From Ophiura sarsii (Eukaryota; Echinodermata; Ophiuroidea; Amphilepidida; Ophiuridae), in contig CM069452.1 in the NCBI GenBank assembly GCA_035610835.1, positions 65,134,919-65,198,918 of the forward strand: a stretch of 64,000 nt of DNA, in the 5' to 3' direction. The position numbers and the translations under genes were made by a program. The notes beneath the pieces are model-generated. The model was not told where the DNA came from and ran no database searches. It saw only the letters and a list, made by a program, of their open reading frames with translations. This document shows positions 25,255 through 36,753 of this stretch, in pieces; within the stretch, counting starts at the first letter, position 1; every line of letters starts with the position of its first letter.

Positions 25255-28200
25255 TCCATGATGGCAGCCTGAGATTAGATGATATTTCTATAAAATGTGA
25301 GAATTGTGTTGTCAGGAGCTCAGGACTATAAAGCAACCAAAAAATTGAGATGGATTGGAAAAGTGTGCAATACAGATAAGATGAGAAGTGCAGAAAAATG
25401 GGGTAGTATTATATTAGATTGGTCAATTTATGTAGGGATATTATTCCCTTCACATTCTGCCAAATTTGAAGGTTTTTTAGTCGCAACAAATTCACAATGC
25501 ATTCTTTCACACCGACCTATAATCCCAAAAATAATTTGCATATTTTTTTCTTTTCGCATTTAGCTTTGATAAGTGAAAGCGTTAAAAATTATACAGTGCG
25601 AAAAAATGACGGGAGTGCTACAAATATTCACTTCCCTATTGACTTATGAAATACCCCTACCATAACAATTGACATAGAATCAATTTCGACAGTTGAACTT
25701 ATTGTGAACTAAGGGTGAACTTAGCTGCCGTTTTATTATCAACCAAAGGGGTTTTTTTACACCAATATAGGTGATTATTGTCTCATCAAAGCAAACAGGC
25801 GAACAAAAAGCGTTTTACGATCCGCTCTATTGCCTGCCAACAGTACTCGAGCGAAACCCCAGTTTGATATAGGTGGGGGATGCGATTGTGAGAAAAAAGC
25901 AATCGTGATTTCAGTTGCAGTACAAAAACAGTATTGTAAAATGATGGATTCGTGCTGTCATAAGTTGGTAACAGTAACGAGGATCCATCACTGTACTGTG
26001 CGAGTTGGAAGGATCGTCATAGCGTGCGCAAATATATTTATTTTTGACTCATTCAACTGTTTGAAGGGCATGTGCGGCGGTAAAATGTGCTAGGTGTATG
26101 CGGTCCAAGAGCAGTGATCTAATAATTTTGTTGAGGAAAAGGAAAAACAAATCCCAAAACTAATAAATGAAAAAGGGACTGTACGCCTTTTTTTTGTTAA
26201 GTCAAGGCCTACTCTTTTGTTTTTGCGCAATTGAGTGTTATTTGCCCAGAAGGAAGGAAAGTACATCTTCCGTAACTAAGGATGGATTTTTTTATTTTTA
26301 TATATATAGTTGTTGCCTAGGGGTTAGGGAGTGAGAGAAAAAAAATAAGTGAACAAAAAAAGGAGAGGAATTAAGTCAGTTTATTACTTGATTGCAAGCA
26401 TCGATATCCTCTTCTGAAATTGGTTTGTGTGTGTGTGTGTGGTTGGTTGAGAATCGAGTGTACATGAAATTAGTTTTGTTAGGTCCTTTCGGCAAAGTGG
26501 CAGGGGAAAAAAATGGCAGCTTTTATTGCCTGGATACATTGCGGGGCGGCGGCGGCGGTGCTGCAAATTACGGCCGTGATTGTTGACTGTTACCAAATTA
26601 AGAAGTGAGAGAGATGGGTAGGGAGGGAGAGAGAGAGACATCGATGGGACCTTGAAAGATTGAGACAATTGTATTGTGATGTTAAGTCACACTCGACTTG
26701 ATTTTCTTAGCTCGGGGTAGGTAGGTAGGTTTGATTTGAATGAATGTCACACGCGCCAGCCCTGGCCTCAGTCTTAACATAGTTACCACATAATTCAGAC
26801 GCAACATTCGATGGAGTTGATTTGTAAGTTTTTCGTTGTGTACGATAGAGAAAACAAACAAAGAATCCACATTTTTTAAATCAGGATCATTGAGTTTGAT
26901 TTTTCAAACGCTATTATTCTTTTATTCAATCGTTTAACAGTTTTTAATCAGGAACATGGAGTTTGATTTTTAAAACGCTAATACTCTTTAAGATTCAATT
27001 GTTTAATCGCCTAAATAGATAGCAGGAATACCCCTACTTTGTTTGCAATTTATCAGAAACAATTAGACAAGAACATTGTTGAATTAGACATTTTGGAGGG
27101 GAAAAAATTGACCATTTGGTGATGGGGGCAATTTAACAGTCTATCACTCAAAGACCCCATCTTCTGTATGATCTCTATCAACGAATGTCCCTTGGTTTTG
27201 ACAGTGTCAGCCGGGGGGTTCTCACATTTAGATGGTTTACGTATATGTGCCTGCCTTTTGGGGTGCTTTTTTTCAAAATTGGTATAGCGATGGGTTGTTT
27301 TCATCACGGATCAAAGCGCCCAATTGGCATAAATTGGATGTATTTGGAGGCATTTTTTGAAAAAGCACCCAATTTATGCAAAATTGGGTGCTTTTCTAAC
27401 AAAATTGGTAGCCTATATTGATGGGTGGGAAATTGGCCTGAAAATAGGTATAGAGAAAGTCAAATTTTCGAATTCCAGCAGGCACATCCTTGTACGATTT
27501 TGGCGAAAGTACCCCCTCCCTCCTCCCCCCGGGTGCCAGCCTTACACCCAAACCCATTCATACTTGGGTGTCCCCTCCCTCTAGGGTACTCTATATTCCA
27601 ATTCAAAATGCCCGCATCATCATCTTAGCGGTCCAAACACGTTTCACAATTCGTGATCAATATTGAACACTCGTTGTTGCCTGTATACAAGGATACTATG
27701 TAACTCCTCCTCCATTCAGTAAAAGATTGAATTGAGGCCACTCTTGAGTCTTGACAGTAGCACTTAAATATTTCATGAATGATGGCGTAACAAAGATTGA
27801 CTTGCCGTAATGACAGTGGACTTTATTGTAACATTGACACAAAGTTTGGATTTGAAACCCCTATGTTGTCTTAGCCATCCTGGCATTCCCCCCCTAGAAT
27901 GCTAACTGGGGGGGGGGGCACAGTACAAATAATAACAGAAAATGGGGTGTGCTGTTTCAGAGCCTATGTACCTTTGCGTTATTGCGGGAATGGGGTCCAC
28001 CAGCCACGGTGCTTCTGTTGGATTTTGCAGGGTTAGGGTTATTATATATTATCTGTTTGCCAAATGAAGAGGTTTTATTGCGAAGTTTTATCCATATTTC
28101 CCCATTTGAGATATTATCCATTATTAGGATCCAAAAATGATGAAAATTTTAAAGATAGTGAGTTTCTTTTGTTGTATTATCAGAAATGTATATTGCAAGG

Positions 28201-28573
28201 ATGTCTCTTAGAAATCTTTAACAAATGTGAAATGTCAGATAACAACTTGGCGATAAACTCTTTAGTTACAAACATTTTGTGTTATCAAATTCCCAATAGC
28301 ATGTAGACTGATATTGGGTGCGATCATGTTTTAAACTTTAAAGATTAATTTAGATACCTTTTTCGAATCATGGTTTTTGAGCTCCGTAGCTTTCGGGATC
28401 ATCGCGATCCCTCCATTCAGCGTAATTGTTAACTTCCCTCCACTTGTCACATGACTTCTTACTATTGTTTGACTGTGTGGTTAATTAACAATGACTTGTG
28501 GTTAATTAACAATGACTTTGTGGTTAATAAACAATGTTTTAATTGTTTTATTTTATCTTTCGTTTATCAACAG

Positions 28574-28721
28574 GGAAGCAAGATGGGTCCGGTGGTTCAT
28601 CCGGCCGGGGCATACCCTCCCTCGTTGGCCCATCTGATGATGTACAACCAGGAGCATTACCCCCCAGGAACGCCGCCCCCTCCCCACCTTGGAGGGCCAC
28701 TAGAATTGGATGCTAAGACAG
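28574..28721 (+). CDS. TCF7L2: TCF exon 1 of window: start of central proline-rich region
   Basis: Follows a TTTATCAACAG acceptor and ends at a GTGAGT donor, with phase 0 in and phase 1 out. It encodes residues 1-49, including GPVVHPAGAYPPSLAHLMMY and ending LELDAKT. It corresponds to the vertebrate TCF7L2 exon with PVVQHP, YSNEHFTPG and DPKT, which lies between the beta-catenin-binding exons and the Groucho-interacting region. An ATG at 28583-28585 sits in a strong initiation context (A at -3, G at +4). It could start a short isoform if an upstream non-coding exon splices here. The exon limits are clear; the isoform is inference. Confidence 0.9.
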
Positions 28722-29779
28722 GTGAGTTGAAAACGAATGAAATTGAAAAAGATGATTGATTCTCCTTGGCAACAGGAAAACAAACTGTTACAAGGGTGGG
28801 TAAACTAGATCTAAAATAGATCCTCTGTTTACCCCTATCTCTGTTACCCCAGCCCAATGCATGTTCATGATGCAATAACACAGTGGTGTACTAGTTAGTG
28901 ATGGTACTCTGTATTGGATAATGTAGTTGTAAGCCATTTCTTAGGCTGGTCAGGAGGATGATGTATAAATACATCTACGGGTGGACCTGACAAGTAGGGT
29001 CAGTCGCTCGGGTGTTTTTTCAATTTTTGTGTGTATTGTTGTTGGTGTTAGAAAATAGACATACATGTTTTTAAAAAAGTATGGAGGGGGGATTCTAGAA
29101 AAGAGTTTACATTGATACAAATGAATGAATGAATGCTCAAAATATTCTTAGATTAAAGGGAAGACTTGTGTTTTTGTGCATCAACTCAAACATTATTTTG
29201 ACAATTTTGCATAGATTTGTGCGATGAACCGAGAGGATAAATCGTGTTAATCAATATCAGTAACATGATTATAATTATTGTCTTATTTTGTTCGATGTTC
29301 TTTCATCAACCATTTAGAAAAGGTTTTGACATGAACTAAATGTATACAAATGAATATGGAATGTAATGTTTTTAATATTTAGTTAAGAGTTGTATTTTAA
29401 AGTGAAGTGAATTTAATGTTAACCCCAACAACAACAAACAAACAAAGAACTGAAAATGGGTCAGAGGTTACATCAACACCCACACCGCGATATTTTTCAC
29501 ACGGATTTGTGCCGTAGACCGTGAAGAAACAACATTAATCATTACCACGTACATTTCCTATTGTCTTTCATTGTTCGATATTTGTGAATGTTGGCACCGG
29601 CGTAAACAATGAGTTTTGTGACACCAGCGTGTCTGCCTGCTGGGTCATCAACGAGACATAACGCTATCATGTGTTAATTAATGTTATTGATTATAGCACC
29701 GGTAAACTTGAACTTTTTAAATTAATGTTATCCACAGAATAAAATCAATTCAATACGGCTGTTGTTGTTGTGCACCGTG

Positions 29780-30109
29780 TTAGGCCCAAAAAAAATTGTT
29801 ATGTTGTCCACGACCGCCCGTTCGTCAGATTTAGGGCCGCTCAGATTTGTTTTCGTCTTTTTTTCAGATTTTTTTTTTTCAGATTTTTTTTCTTCTTTTC
29901 AGATTTTTTTTTTTTTTAACAGTTTAAATGGCATTGAATATTAAACTAAGTGTTTATAACATCTTAGTGTGATTTCAACTTCTTGTTGGCTGAACTTTGA
30001 GTTTCCGCTGGTATAAGACTTTTTTTTTCTCTTTTTTTTTAAATCCGCCCGTCCGCCCCTCCTCTCTGAGAGCTCTGGAGGACAGCCAAACAAATTTTTT
30101 TTTGCCTTA
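29780..30109. mobile_element. Fold-back element, GGCAAAAAAA / CGACC family
   Basis: TTAGGCCCAAAAAAAATTGT at the left pairs with CAAATTTTTTTTTGCCTTA at the right; the interior is T-rich with repeated TCAGATTTTTTT blocks. GACCGCCCG lies just inside the left end, and CCGCCCGTCCGCCCC at 30045-30059 has the same sense rather than its complement. Confidence 0.5.
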
Positions 30110-30582
30110 TCATTTCTCAATGAAGATAAATGATATAGAATGTTTGAAATAAACATACATGGAGAGGTCAAAAATAAAAAGCAGCATAGACATTGATCCA
30201 TGTTACCGTTTACAGCCATTTCCCCACAAATTGGGCCCAACACCAATGTCTAGAGCAACACTGGATTTGACCCAATAATGCTACTTATTATACCAAAATC
30301 AAATGCCCTGACAGCCAGGCTTATTTCGAGGTGAAGCGCAAATCTGTTTGTAGAATTTATATAAGAAAATAAATAACAAAATACAGAATTTGTTTTCTTC
30401 ATATTTAAGTGTATGTCTTCAATTGTCATATTATCAAAGGTTTCATGAGAAAGCGTACTTACTTTTATGTTTAGGTATTTACAAATTCTCATTTCCCCTG
30501 AAAGGTAGACGAAGGTACCTTAGCAATTCAACAAAGCCGTAAATATAACCACTTTTTTGCAGACTTTCTGAACTCAAATTTA

Positions 30583-30960
30583 GGACATGTTGTCGGCAAA
30601 CACAGTTTTGAAATGAAGGCAAATATATTTGGTGAATATAATGAAAATACTAGAACAACTTTTGCTTCTTCAAATCATATCTTGTGATTACAAAGTCTGA
30701 TTACCTCCAATATGGTTTTATTTCAAAGCTTAAAATGTGCTCTGTCAAGTCATACCAATAACTCATATTTGTGACCCGTCACATCAAAATGGACATTTTG
30801 TTGGCCTGAGTAAAGAAGAATTCTATTATCTTCTTTATATTTCACCAAATATATTGGCCTCTATCTCAATACAGTGTTAGGCGACAACATGTCCTTTTTG
30901 ACGTGAGTGGTCACATTTGACTCGGGCGACCAACGTGTCCGTTTTGATGTGACGGGTCAC
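30583..30960. mobile_element. Two overlapping inverted repeats next to exon acceptor
   Basis: GTGACCCGTCACATCAAAAT (30771) pairs with the complement ending GACGGGTCAC at 30960. A second pair overlaps: GGACATGTTGTCGG (30583) with CGACAACATGTCC ending 30894, extended by AAATATATTTGGTGAATAT and its complement. The structure ends 50 bp before the acceptor at 31010. It is likely a nested or composite MITE. Confidence 0.6.
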
Positions 30961-31010
30961 AATTTTGTGCTTTTCTTTGACCTCTTTGACCTCTGTTTCT
31001 ATCTTGTCAG

Positions 31011-31116
31011 GTATTCCAAGACCAAGACATCCAGATATGCCTTTATATCATCCGCTGTCGCCGGGTACGCCTCTTGGACAGGTGCCCCATCATTTGGAAG
31101 TGTATAATATGCCTTG
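31011..31116 (+). CDS. TCF7L2: TCF exon 2 of window: GIPRP exon
   Basis: The acceptor is TTCTATCTTGTCAG and the donor GTAAGT; 106 nt, phase 1 in, phase 2 out. Read across the junction, the protein is GIPRPRHPDMPLYHPLSPGT followed by PLGQVPHH and ending VYNMP. This aligns with the family segment GIPRPPHPPDISPYYPLSPGT, one of the most conserved stretches outside the HMG box. The vertebrate LVPQ repressor motif just after it is not present; the sequence across the next junction is PWQAQPFYPL. The exon is short and its true frame is masked by a longer ORF in another frame. Confidence 0.92.
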
Positions 31117-31709
31117 GTAAGTAGCGATCAAATCACAGATCACCATCTGTAGGAGGGGGAGGAGTGGAAATTGACCAACTTTTGGTAGGGTTAGGCCAAA
31201 CAAAGAAGATTTTCTGTCCCAGAAGCCCGCCCGCATTGGTATGTGAAATGAGGTACGGCATGTAGGTCTACGCGCTGAGGCCTTTTTCTTCTTTCTTTTT
31301 TTTTTTGTTTTTTTTTTTGGCAAATGTTTCTGAGACAGACCTTTTTTGTTTGGCCTTCGCTCTGGTATCGAGCTATGAGTGTAGCATAGGGAGATGCGAC
31401 CGACCCAAGGGAGAACTCTAGAGCATGGTTCAGAGGGTAACAGTTATGGGCTGTGCTAGGTGGGGTTTGCAGTGGTGGTGTTAGGATCTTGAAAGAATCA
31501 GGGGATAATCAGGGGCAATGTTGTCTGTCCTCTATGGGAAGTGAGCCGGTATCAAGTGAACTATGGTTTTACACCCTTTCTTTGAAATTAAGGAAACAAG
31601 TGTGGGGGTGGGGTTTGTGTGGGGTGGGGGGGGGGGGAGTAGCTGTGGAAAACCTAACAACTGGGGCGGTCGGGAGAGAGAAATAGCCCATTACCTGCAC
31701 CCATGCCCA

Positions 31710-31875
31710 CAGGCTGAAAAAGTAGGCAATACGGAAAGCTCCTTGCTGGGAAATTTGAGCATTTGGAGGGAAAATGTGGTATTTGGAGGGAAATGTCACT
31801 CTTTCATTAAGAAATGCATTCCATTTTGGAGTGAAATTTGGAATCGCTTGCCGGGAAAAAAACATTTTTTCAGGC
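31710..31875. mobile_element. hAT-type MITE, CAGGCCTGGAA family
   Basis: Interior closely matches the copy at 8311-8479 (CTCCTTGCTGGGAAATTTG block). The left end is CAGGCTGAAAA; the right end TTTTTTCAGGC seems to lack its last three bases. It is flanked by CATGCCCA on both sides (31702-31709 and 31876-31883). It lies in the intron after the GIPRP exon. Confidence 0.85.
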
Positions 31876-32140
31876 CATGCCCATGCCTAACCACCCCTTC
31901 TTATTCTACTGGGCATTAGACTTTTTTATTCATAGATTTTGGGATTAAGAACTCGCACAAATTGGTTGCTGCATTAAATTTTAAAGCTCTTGTGAATGTG
32001 AGACTTTCTTTTCTTATTTGCCTTATAAACCAACTAACTCATGAGCCTAATGATGTTCTTTCTAATTTGTGCGAGTCTTATCTGTCTTGATGCTATAGTG
32101 CAAAACACTGCAAAGGTATAGCCAAACACCGTTACAATTA

Positions 32141-32440
32141 CAAAAAAAAGATTGTGTTGCCCTCAGCGACCGACCGTAAAATCTCATAAATCAGGGTCAC
32201 CATTTTTTTTCAAGATTTAAATGTTACCCAATTTGACAAAATATTACTATTTTCTGCTTGAAATGAATAAGTTTGCCTAAATATATTGCTTTTGAACTAT
32301 TATTACAATAGAAACATTAGCCAAATTGACATTTACTAATTTTGTCTTGTCATGAACCACACAGTCTGTCAGTAATATTTGTCAGCAAAAAGATTTTTGG
32401 CACTTAAGGACAACACACACCAAAAAAATATTTGGGCCTT
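32141..32440. mobile_element. Fold-back element, GGCAAAAAAA / CGACCGACC family
   Basis: AAAAAAAAGATTGTGTTGCC then CTCAGCGACCGACCGTAAAA at the left; AAGGACAACACACACC then AAAAAAATATTTGGGCC at the right. The middle (TTTTGTCTTGTCATGAACCA) closely resembles 47341-47370. Confidence 0.55.
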
Positions 32441-32982
32441 AGTTAGGGGAAAATATATTAAAAAGGGGCCCCCTACATGACTCTGAAAATCTTTAATTTG
32501 CACTTTACAACCACACTTCCCAATGCTACCCAAACATCAGTTACACTGACTGCCCCGAGATAGAATTTGTATAGATCCCTCGAACTGTGCACCCTGGCGA
32601 TGAGTCGGCCTGATTTGATAGCGCCGATAATGTGACGGATCAAATTTGGCAAGTAATCTAGGATAAAGCGATTGTGTGCAGGGCGTGTGGAGACATTGTT
32701 TATGTTCGGCTTGGAATACCGTCAAGATTCGCGTCTTCCGTCTTCCTAATGAGTCGATACTTAACAACGGCGGTAAGGCACATTTTTCGGAGGCGAACCT
32801 CCCTCGTGTGATGCCCCACCGGTATGGGTTTTCAACGCGTGATAAATTGCGCGTATAATTATCAAACAAACACTGATGATGCTGTAGTACTCCAGTGAAC
32901 ACAACTGGTTCCAATTCTCTCCAATTCTATACTAACAAGTGAATTGTTTCCATAACATCTGTGCATTATTAGGTGTAATATA

Positions 32983-33155
32983 GGGCCTTATCTGTAATTG
33001 CTGCCACTTGTTACATCGACGAAGTTGATTATATAATGAGCAATTGGTACAAGCTAAATGTAACTCGGAGCAGCTATTGCAGATGGTCTTTTTGTTGAGA
33101 TACCGAGTGATGGGAAAATATACTATCTGTAATAGCTGCCATATGTTATACATTT
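32983..33155. repeat. Cluster of direct and inverted 25-bp repeats
   Basis: TATCTGTAATTGCTGCCAC at 32990 recurs as TATCTGTAATAGCTGCCATA near 33125, and an inverted version (GCAGCTATTGCAGATGG) lies between. Possibly a small fold-back remnant. Confidence 0.5.
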
Positions 33156-34299
33156 CTGGTGTTATGGTGCACCTTTCTGAAAAATGCAATCTTGCACATG
33201 GCAGCCTTTGATGATAGGTCCTTGTGACTCCAAACCCCCAAAAGGTAGCGGCGACCGGGAGTCTACTTCCAGGGTTTTAACACAATAAACACAAATGTCA
33301 TCCTGGTATCGTTTTTTATTTAAAAAGATGTAAAGAGTAAAGAGATGGGTACTTTTTCCTTTCAAAAATGACTTGCCACAGGGGATATCACAGAGGTGAA
33401 TCTTGTTTCACAAAATGATGGGTGACATTTCTAACCACTAGGTTTGTTTGTTTGTGTTTCTTTTCAATCATTGTCTCATATGTCGCCTGATTGGCCGATA
33501 AGGAGGATAGCCACCACCGTTCGGGTAGTCACAATTTAGGATATTTCTGATTAAGTTAAAAATATCTTGAAGACAAACTTTACCATAGATTCCACCTTGA
33601 TTAGCCCACTTGGTGCACTGTTCGATTGCTATCACTTGCAAAAGTATAGATCTAGTAGGAGATCCTCTGACTACATGTTTCTCCCCAAGCCAGTGTCCAG
33701 CGAGGGTTGACCAGAGAACTAGCTGTAGGCCAAATATTGTTAACAATGGATTGAACTGCCCACTTCCATGCTCATGCGAATGGCACAGTGACCAATTACA
33801 GTCGGATCATGATTACTCTGAAAGTCTGTGAATAGACGATCTACAATCGTGGTCATAATTTAGTTGGGACACCCTGGTAATAATTACACTTGAATGCATT
33901 TTCATTTCCGTAAAATTTACACTATTGAAACATTGCCGTCTTTGACGGAAAGCTTGAAGTTTTTCCTGAGCATGAATAATTCCCCCACCCCCACTGGGCA
34001 ATGTTGACCCCTTCCAGCAAAATCATGTTTCAACATTGAACCAGGGGGAGAGGGGGGGGGGGGGGGGGGGGGACTAATCACACACATAAAAGTTGTCACA
34101 ACGATATTGTCCAAGATTGTAGCAGAGTATTATCACCCTTCAAAAAGTATGACTGTGATTGATGAAAGAGTTTTTTGCTTCAATTGACGTCTAATTTCTC
34201 AATTTTGTATCACTATAACCCTAACCCCTCATGGGTGTCTGTAGCAATAAAGCTAACAGCGGGGAAACACGGGACAAATAAACCAGAAAATGATTGTGT

Positions 34300-34363
34300 G
34301 TCGGCCTCAGGAATCGAACCCTAGTCCAGGTGATCATGCATCACGCTACGGGGTCGCGCTCCC
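34300..34363 (-). mobile_element. tRNA-like SINE head, reverse strand
   Basis: On the reverse strand, GTAGCGTGATGCATGATCA acts as a weak A box and GGGTTCGATTCCTGAGG is a good B box. The extent beyond the tRNA-like part is unclear. Confidence 0.4.
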
Positions 34364-34879
34364 AAAATCAAACTTTCGGAGCCTACATGTGATACATGTA
34401 TTTACCCTTGCGTGATTGCGCAATGAGACTGGGGAATGGGGGTTGGATTTAGCAGGGTTAGGGTTAAGAGTTGACTAAACTTTGGAGGGGGGGGGGTGCA
34501 GTTTATGAAAATATGTTTCATGTGTGTGTCTGCTGAAAGATTTCATCACTGGTATCATATATTAGAGGTGATGGAATAGCCATGCATGTCACACAGTTTT
34601 TAGTTACCCTCTAATAATAGTGTTCCTGGAGCAGTGGATGAGAGATGGGTTGGAATATCGTTGAGACTTTTAAAGGTGACGGAGAAAAAACTCTGGAACT
34701 AGCAAACCTAGACTAACTCCCCTTTTTCTTCTAATTGTTTCAATAAAATATTGAGAGATTTTGAAAGAAATCTGTTTAACTTTTTACCAAATATTTTGTG
34801 TTGATATGCCATGCAGAAAAGTGAAAATGGACCGTCCCTACTTTGAAGGTCTGTCTGGTAATACTACATTTTAGTAAGG

Positions 34880-34952
34880 ACACATTGGCACAAGTGGAAA
34901 GAGAATTGAATTGGCGGTATAGGAGGTAGTGGGTTCAAGTCCAGTTGTCTTA
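34880..34952 (+). mobile_element. tRNA-like SINE head or degenerate tRNA
   Basis: TTGGCACAAGTGGAAAGAG (A-box-like) is followed 40 bp later by GTGGGTTCAAGTCCAG (B box). No matching acceptor stem closes it, so a functional tRNA is unlikely. Confidence 0.35.
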
Positions 34953-35164
34953 AAAGTGTGATGCACTTTATCTTAATCCGTGGGGGAAATAAATCATCAT
35001 TTGTCAAGGGTTCTGGATAGGAACACATATTTGCTGTATGGAAAATTTGGCTCGTCACTCCCATTTCAGTATTATTTGACCGAAAAGTTATGCACTAATG
35101 TACTTGTTGAAATTTATTTTTATTATTTGAATGTTCTAACTTATTTCCTTTCTTCTTTTTTCAG

Positions 35165-35344
35165 GCAAGCTCAGCCGTTCTACCCCCTCAGGTCACCGTA
35201 TCCCATCGTGAGCGGAAGCAATATGCACCTCTCCAGACCGGGGATGCCCCCTCACCCTCACCTGGGGATGACGGGGATCCCCCATCCTGCTATAGTCACT
35301 CCGGGCGTTAGACAACAAGACACACAGCAACAGAGCAACGACAG
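35165..35344 (+). CDS. TCF7L2: TCF exon 3 of window: Groucho-side region ending in HPAIVTP
   Basis: The acceptor is CTTCTTTTTTCAG and the donor GTAATT; 180 nt, phase 2 in and out. It encodes residues 86-144, with QAQPFYPLRSPYP, GMPPHPHLGMTG and IPHPAIVTPGVRQQD. GIPHPAIVTP is the hallmark just N-terminal of the HMG box in TCF7L2 and LEF1; a VKQE-type SUMO site often follows in vertebrates, but here the sequence is VRQQ. In known TCFs this region binds Groucho/TLE co-repressors. A palindromic MITE starts only 26 bp after the donor. Confidence 0.93.
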
Positions 35345-35369
35345 GTAATTGACATTAATCACTATTAAT

Positions 35370-35598
35370 CTATAGTTTGATCAGTTCCAAATTGGCGAAG
35401 CCGCCTTACAGCAGCGGATGAATACCGCAGGACGCGGGAGTGCATGAAGGCAACTAACGCACTGTGCATCGTACGCGTGCATGTGGCCAATACCGCGTGC
35501 GTGTGGACATAATCACCGGTGTACGCTTGGATTACTTTTTCGCACGAAGAGATAAAAACCGAATATTTCTCACCAATTTGGAACAGATTGAACTATAG
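35370..35598 (+). mobile_element. CTATAG palindromic MITE, copy 2, beside exon donor
   Basis: Ends CTATAGTTTGATCAGTTCC and GGAACAGATTGAACTATAG. The interior has the shared GTACGCTTGGATTAC motif. It starts 26 bp after the donor of the 35165-35344 exon. Confidence 0.85.
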
Positions 35599-36003
35599 TC
35601 CCTCGAGAAAGATATTTGCATTGCCGGGTGAAGGGGCCTGAGCCTTGGGGGGGGGGGGGCGAGGGTCCTTCGACCTTGGTCAAACCTTCCCTTGAACATA
35701 ACAGTCGGTGAGCCAATCAGTGTTGACTTAGCTCAACACTCAACGATCGCATTATCGTAATTATATCCTTATGGACCTGTCTGTGACCCAGCACCATGTG
35801 GCGCACCACACATATGTGTACACACATTTGTGTAAACCCTGGCGTAAACATCGGTTTCAATTTATGAGCATCTTGAGCCGACTTGTGGGAGTAAACTCAG
35901 CACGGGCGGAGCATGAATGATAATTCACGATATCCTTGATTCAATGAAAACCAATTCACTTTGTCTAATAATGTCTTTCTTGTTTCCCCATCTGATACCA
36001 CAG

Positions 36004-36169
36004 ACAAAAAGAGAAACTGTCAGCGAAGGAGGAGAAGAAAAGGAAAGAAGCGCACATCAAGAAACCACTAAATGCCTTCATGTTGTATATGAAGGAGATG
36101 AGGGCCAGCGTGGTGAAGGAGTGTACGCTGAAAGAGAGTGCCGCTATCAATCAGATACTAGGTAGAAGG
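36004..36169 (+). CDS. TCF7L2: TCF exon 4 of window: first half of HMG box
   Basis: Encodes residues 146-200. A lysine/glutamate-rich lead-in is followed by [19 protein letters not shown] and then [17 protein letters not shown]. It forms the N-terminal strand, helix 1 and the start of helix 2 of the HMG box, including the minor-groove wedge. It is almost identical to vertebrate TCF/LEF; the visible differences are near AKVVAE, here ASVVKE. Phase 2 in, phase 0 out, with a GTAAGT donor. The split between GRR and WHAL is the usual TCF/LEF exon junction. The HMG box binds and bends DNA at CTTTGATC-type Wnt response elements. Confidence 0.98.
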
Positions 36170-36753
36170 GTAAGTGTTGCCAGACAGATAGCCCAACTGG
36201 GCTACATATGAAGGCATAATGTCAAAACAGTATATTATTTCATGGCCTACTTCTTAATGAAGGAGTGAACGCTCGAAAGAGAGAGATGCCATCAACCAGA
36301 TACTGTATTTCGCACTTTTCCCACTAAGATCAGCAAGCGCGACAATATAAACGCGCGCATTTATTCCCATTGTATGTAGGTGTATGTAAGGATCAAAATA
36401 GCGAAAAAAACCAAGCAAACTTGTTCAAAATGTACCAAGGGCGAACATTTCCACTTTAACAGTACTATACTATAGCCCATACTAAGCGTAAACATGAAAG
36501 AATGGTTCTCATTGGTTGAATATAACAGCACAACTTTCGAACAACTGGTGCATCTGATTTGCCCTGATTGTATCTATAGTTTCGTGAATGTTACCGCCCT
36601 CACGCACATTATTCAGCACACGCGTGTAGGCTCCCAAAATCTGAAAGGGGGAAACAAACGGGCCAAAAACACAATCAAAAATAATTTTTGCATATCGCAT
36701 AACTATTTCCCCAAATATATGATAATGTTCGTCCCTCTTTTTATGTGATCCAG

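Larger units (their letters stand above)
1..28573. other. Upstream intron or 5' flank, no host coding exon recognised
   Basis: No exon for the TCF beta-catenin-binding domain (a GGDDLG/DELISFKDE-type motif) and no YPGYPF-type exon was recognised in any frame. Long ORFs such as 5440-5868 (142 codons), 8158-8571 and 10633-10983 lack recognisable domains and overlap repeats or AT-rich sequence. The stretch holds the MITEs, SINE, LINE tail, duplication and candidate promoter listed separately. Parts with nothing seen are 1-1536, 2040-4228, 7620-8300, 13500-14600, 15600-17479 and 25255-28573, apart from short homopolymers. Confidence 0.6.
28722..31010 (+). other. TCF intron (window intron 1)
   Basis: GTGAGT to TTGTCAG. 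Contains the T-rich fold-back 29780-30109 and the composite inverted repeat 30583-30960. Nothing else was seen in 28800-29780. Confidence 0.85.
31117..35164 (+). other. TCF intron (window intron 2)
   Basis: GTAAGT to TTTTCAG, 4.05 kb. Holds the hAT MITE at 31710, the fold-back at 32141, the repeat cluster at 32983, a G run near 34051 and two tRNA-like SINE heads. Nothing recognised in 33160-34040. Confidence 0.85.
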
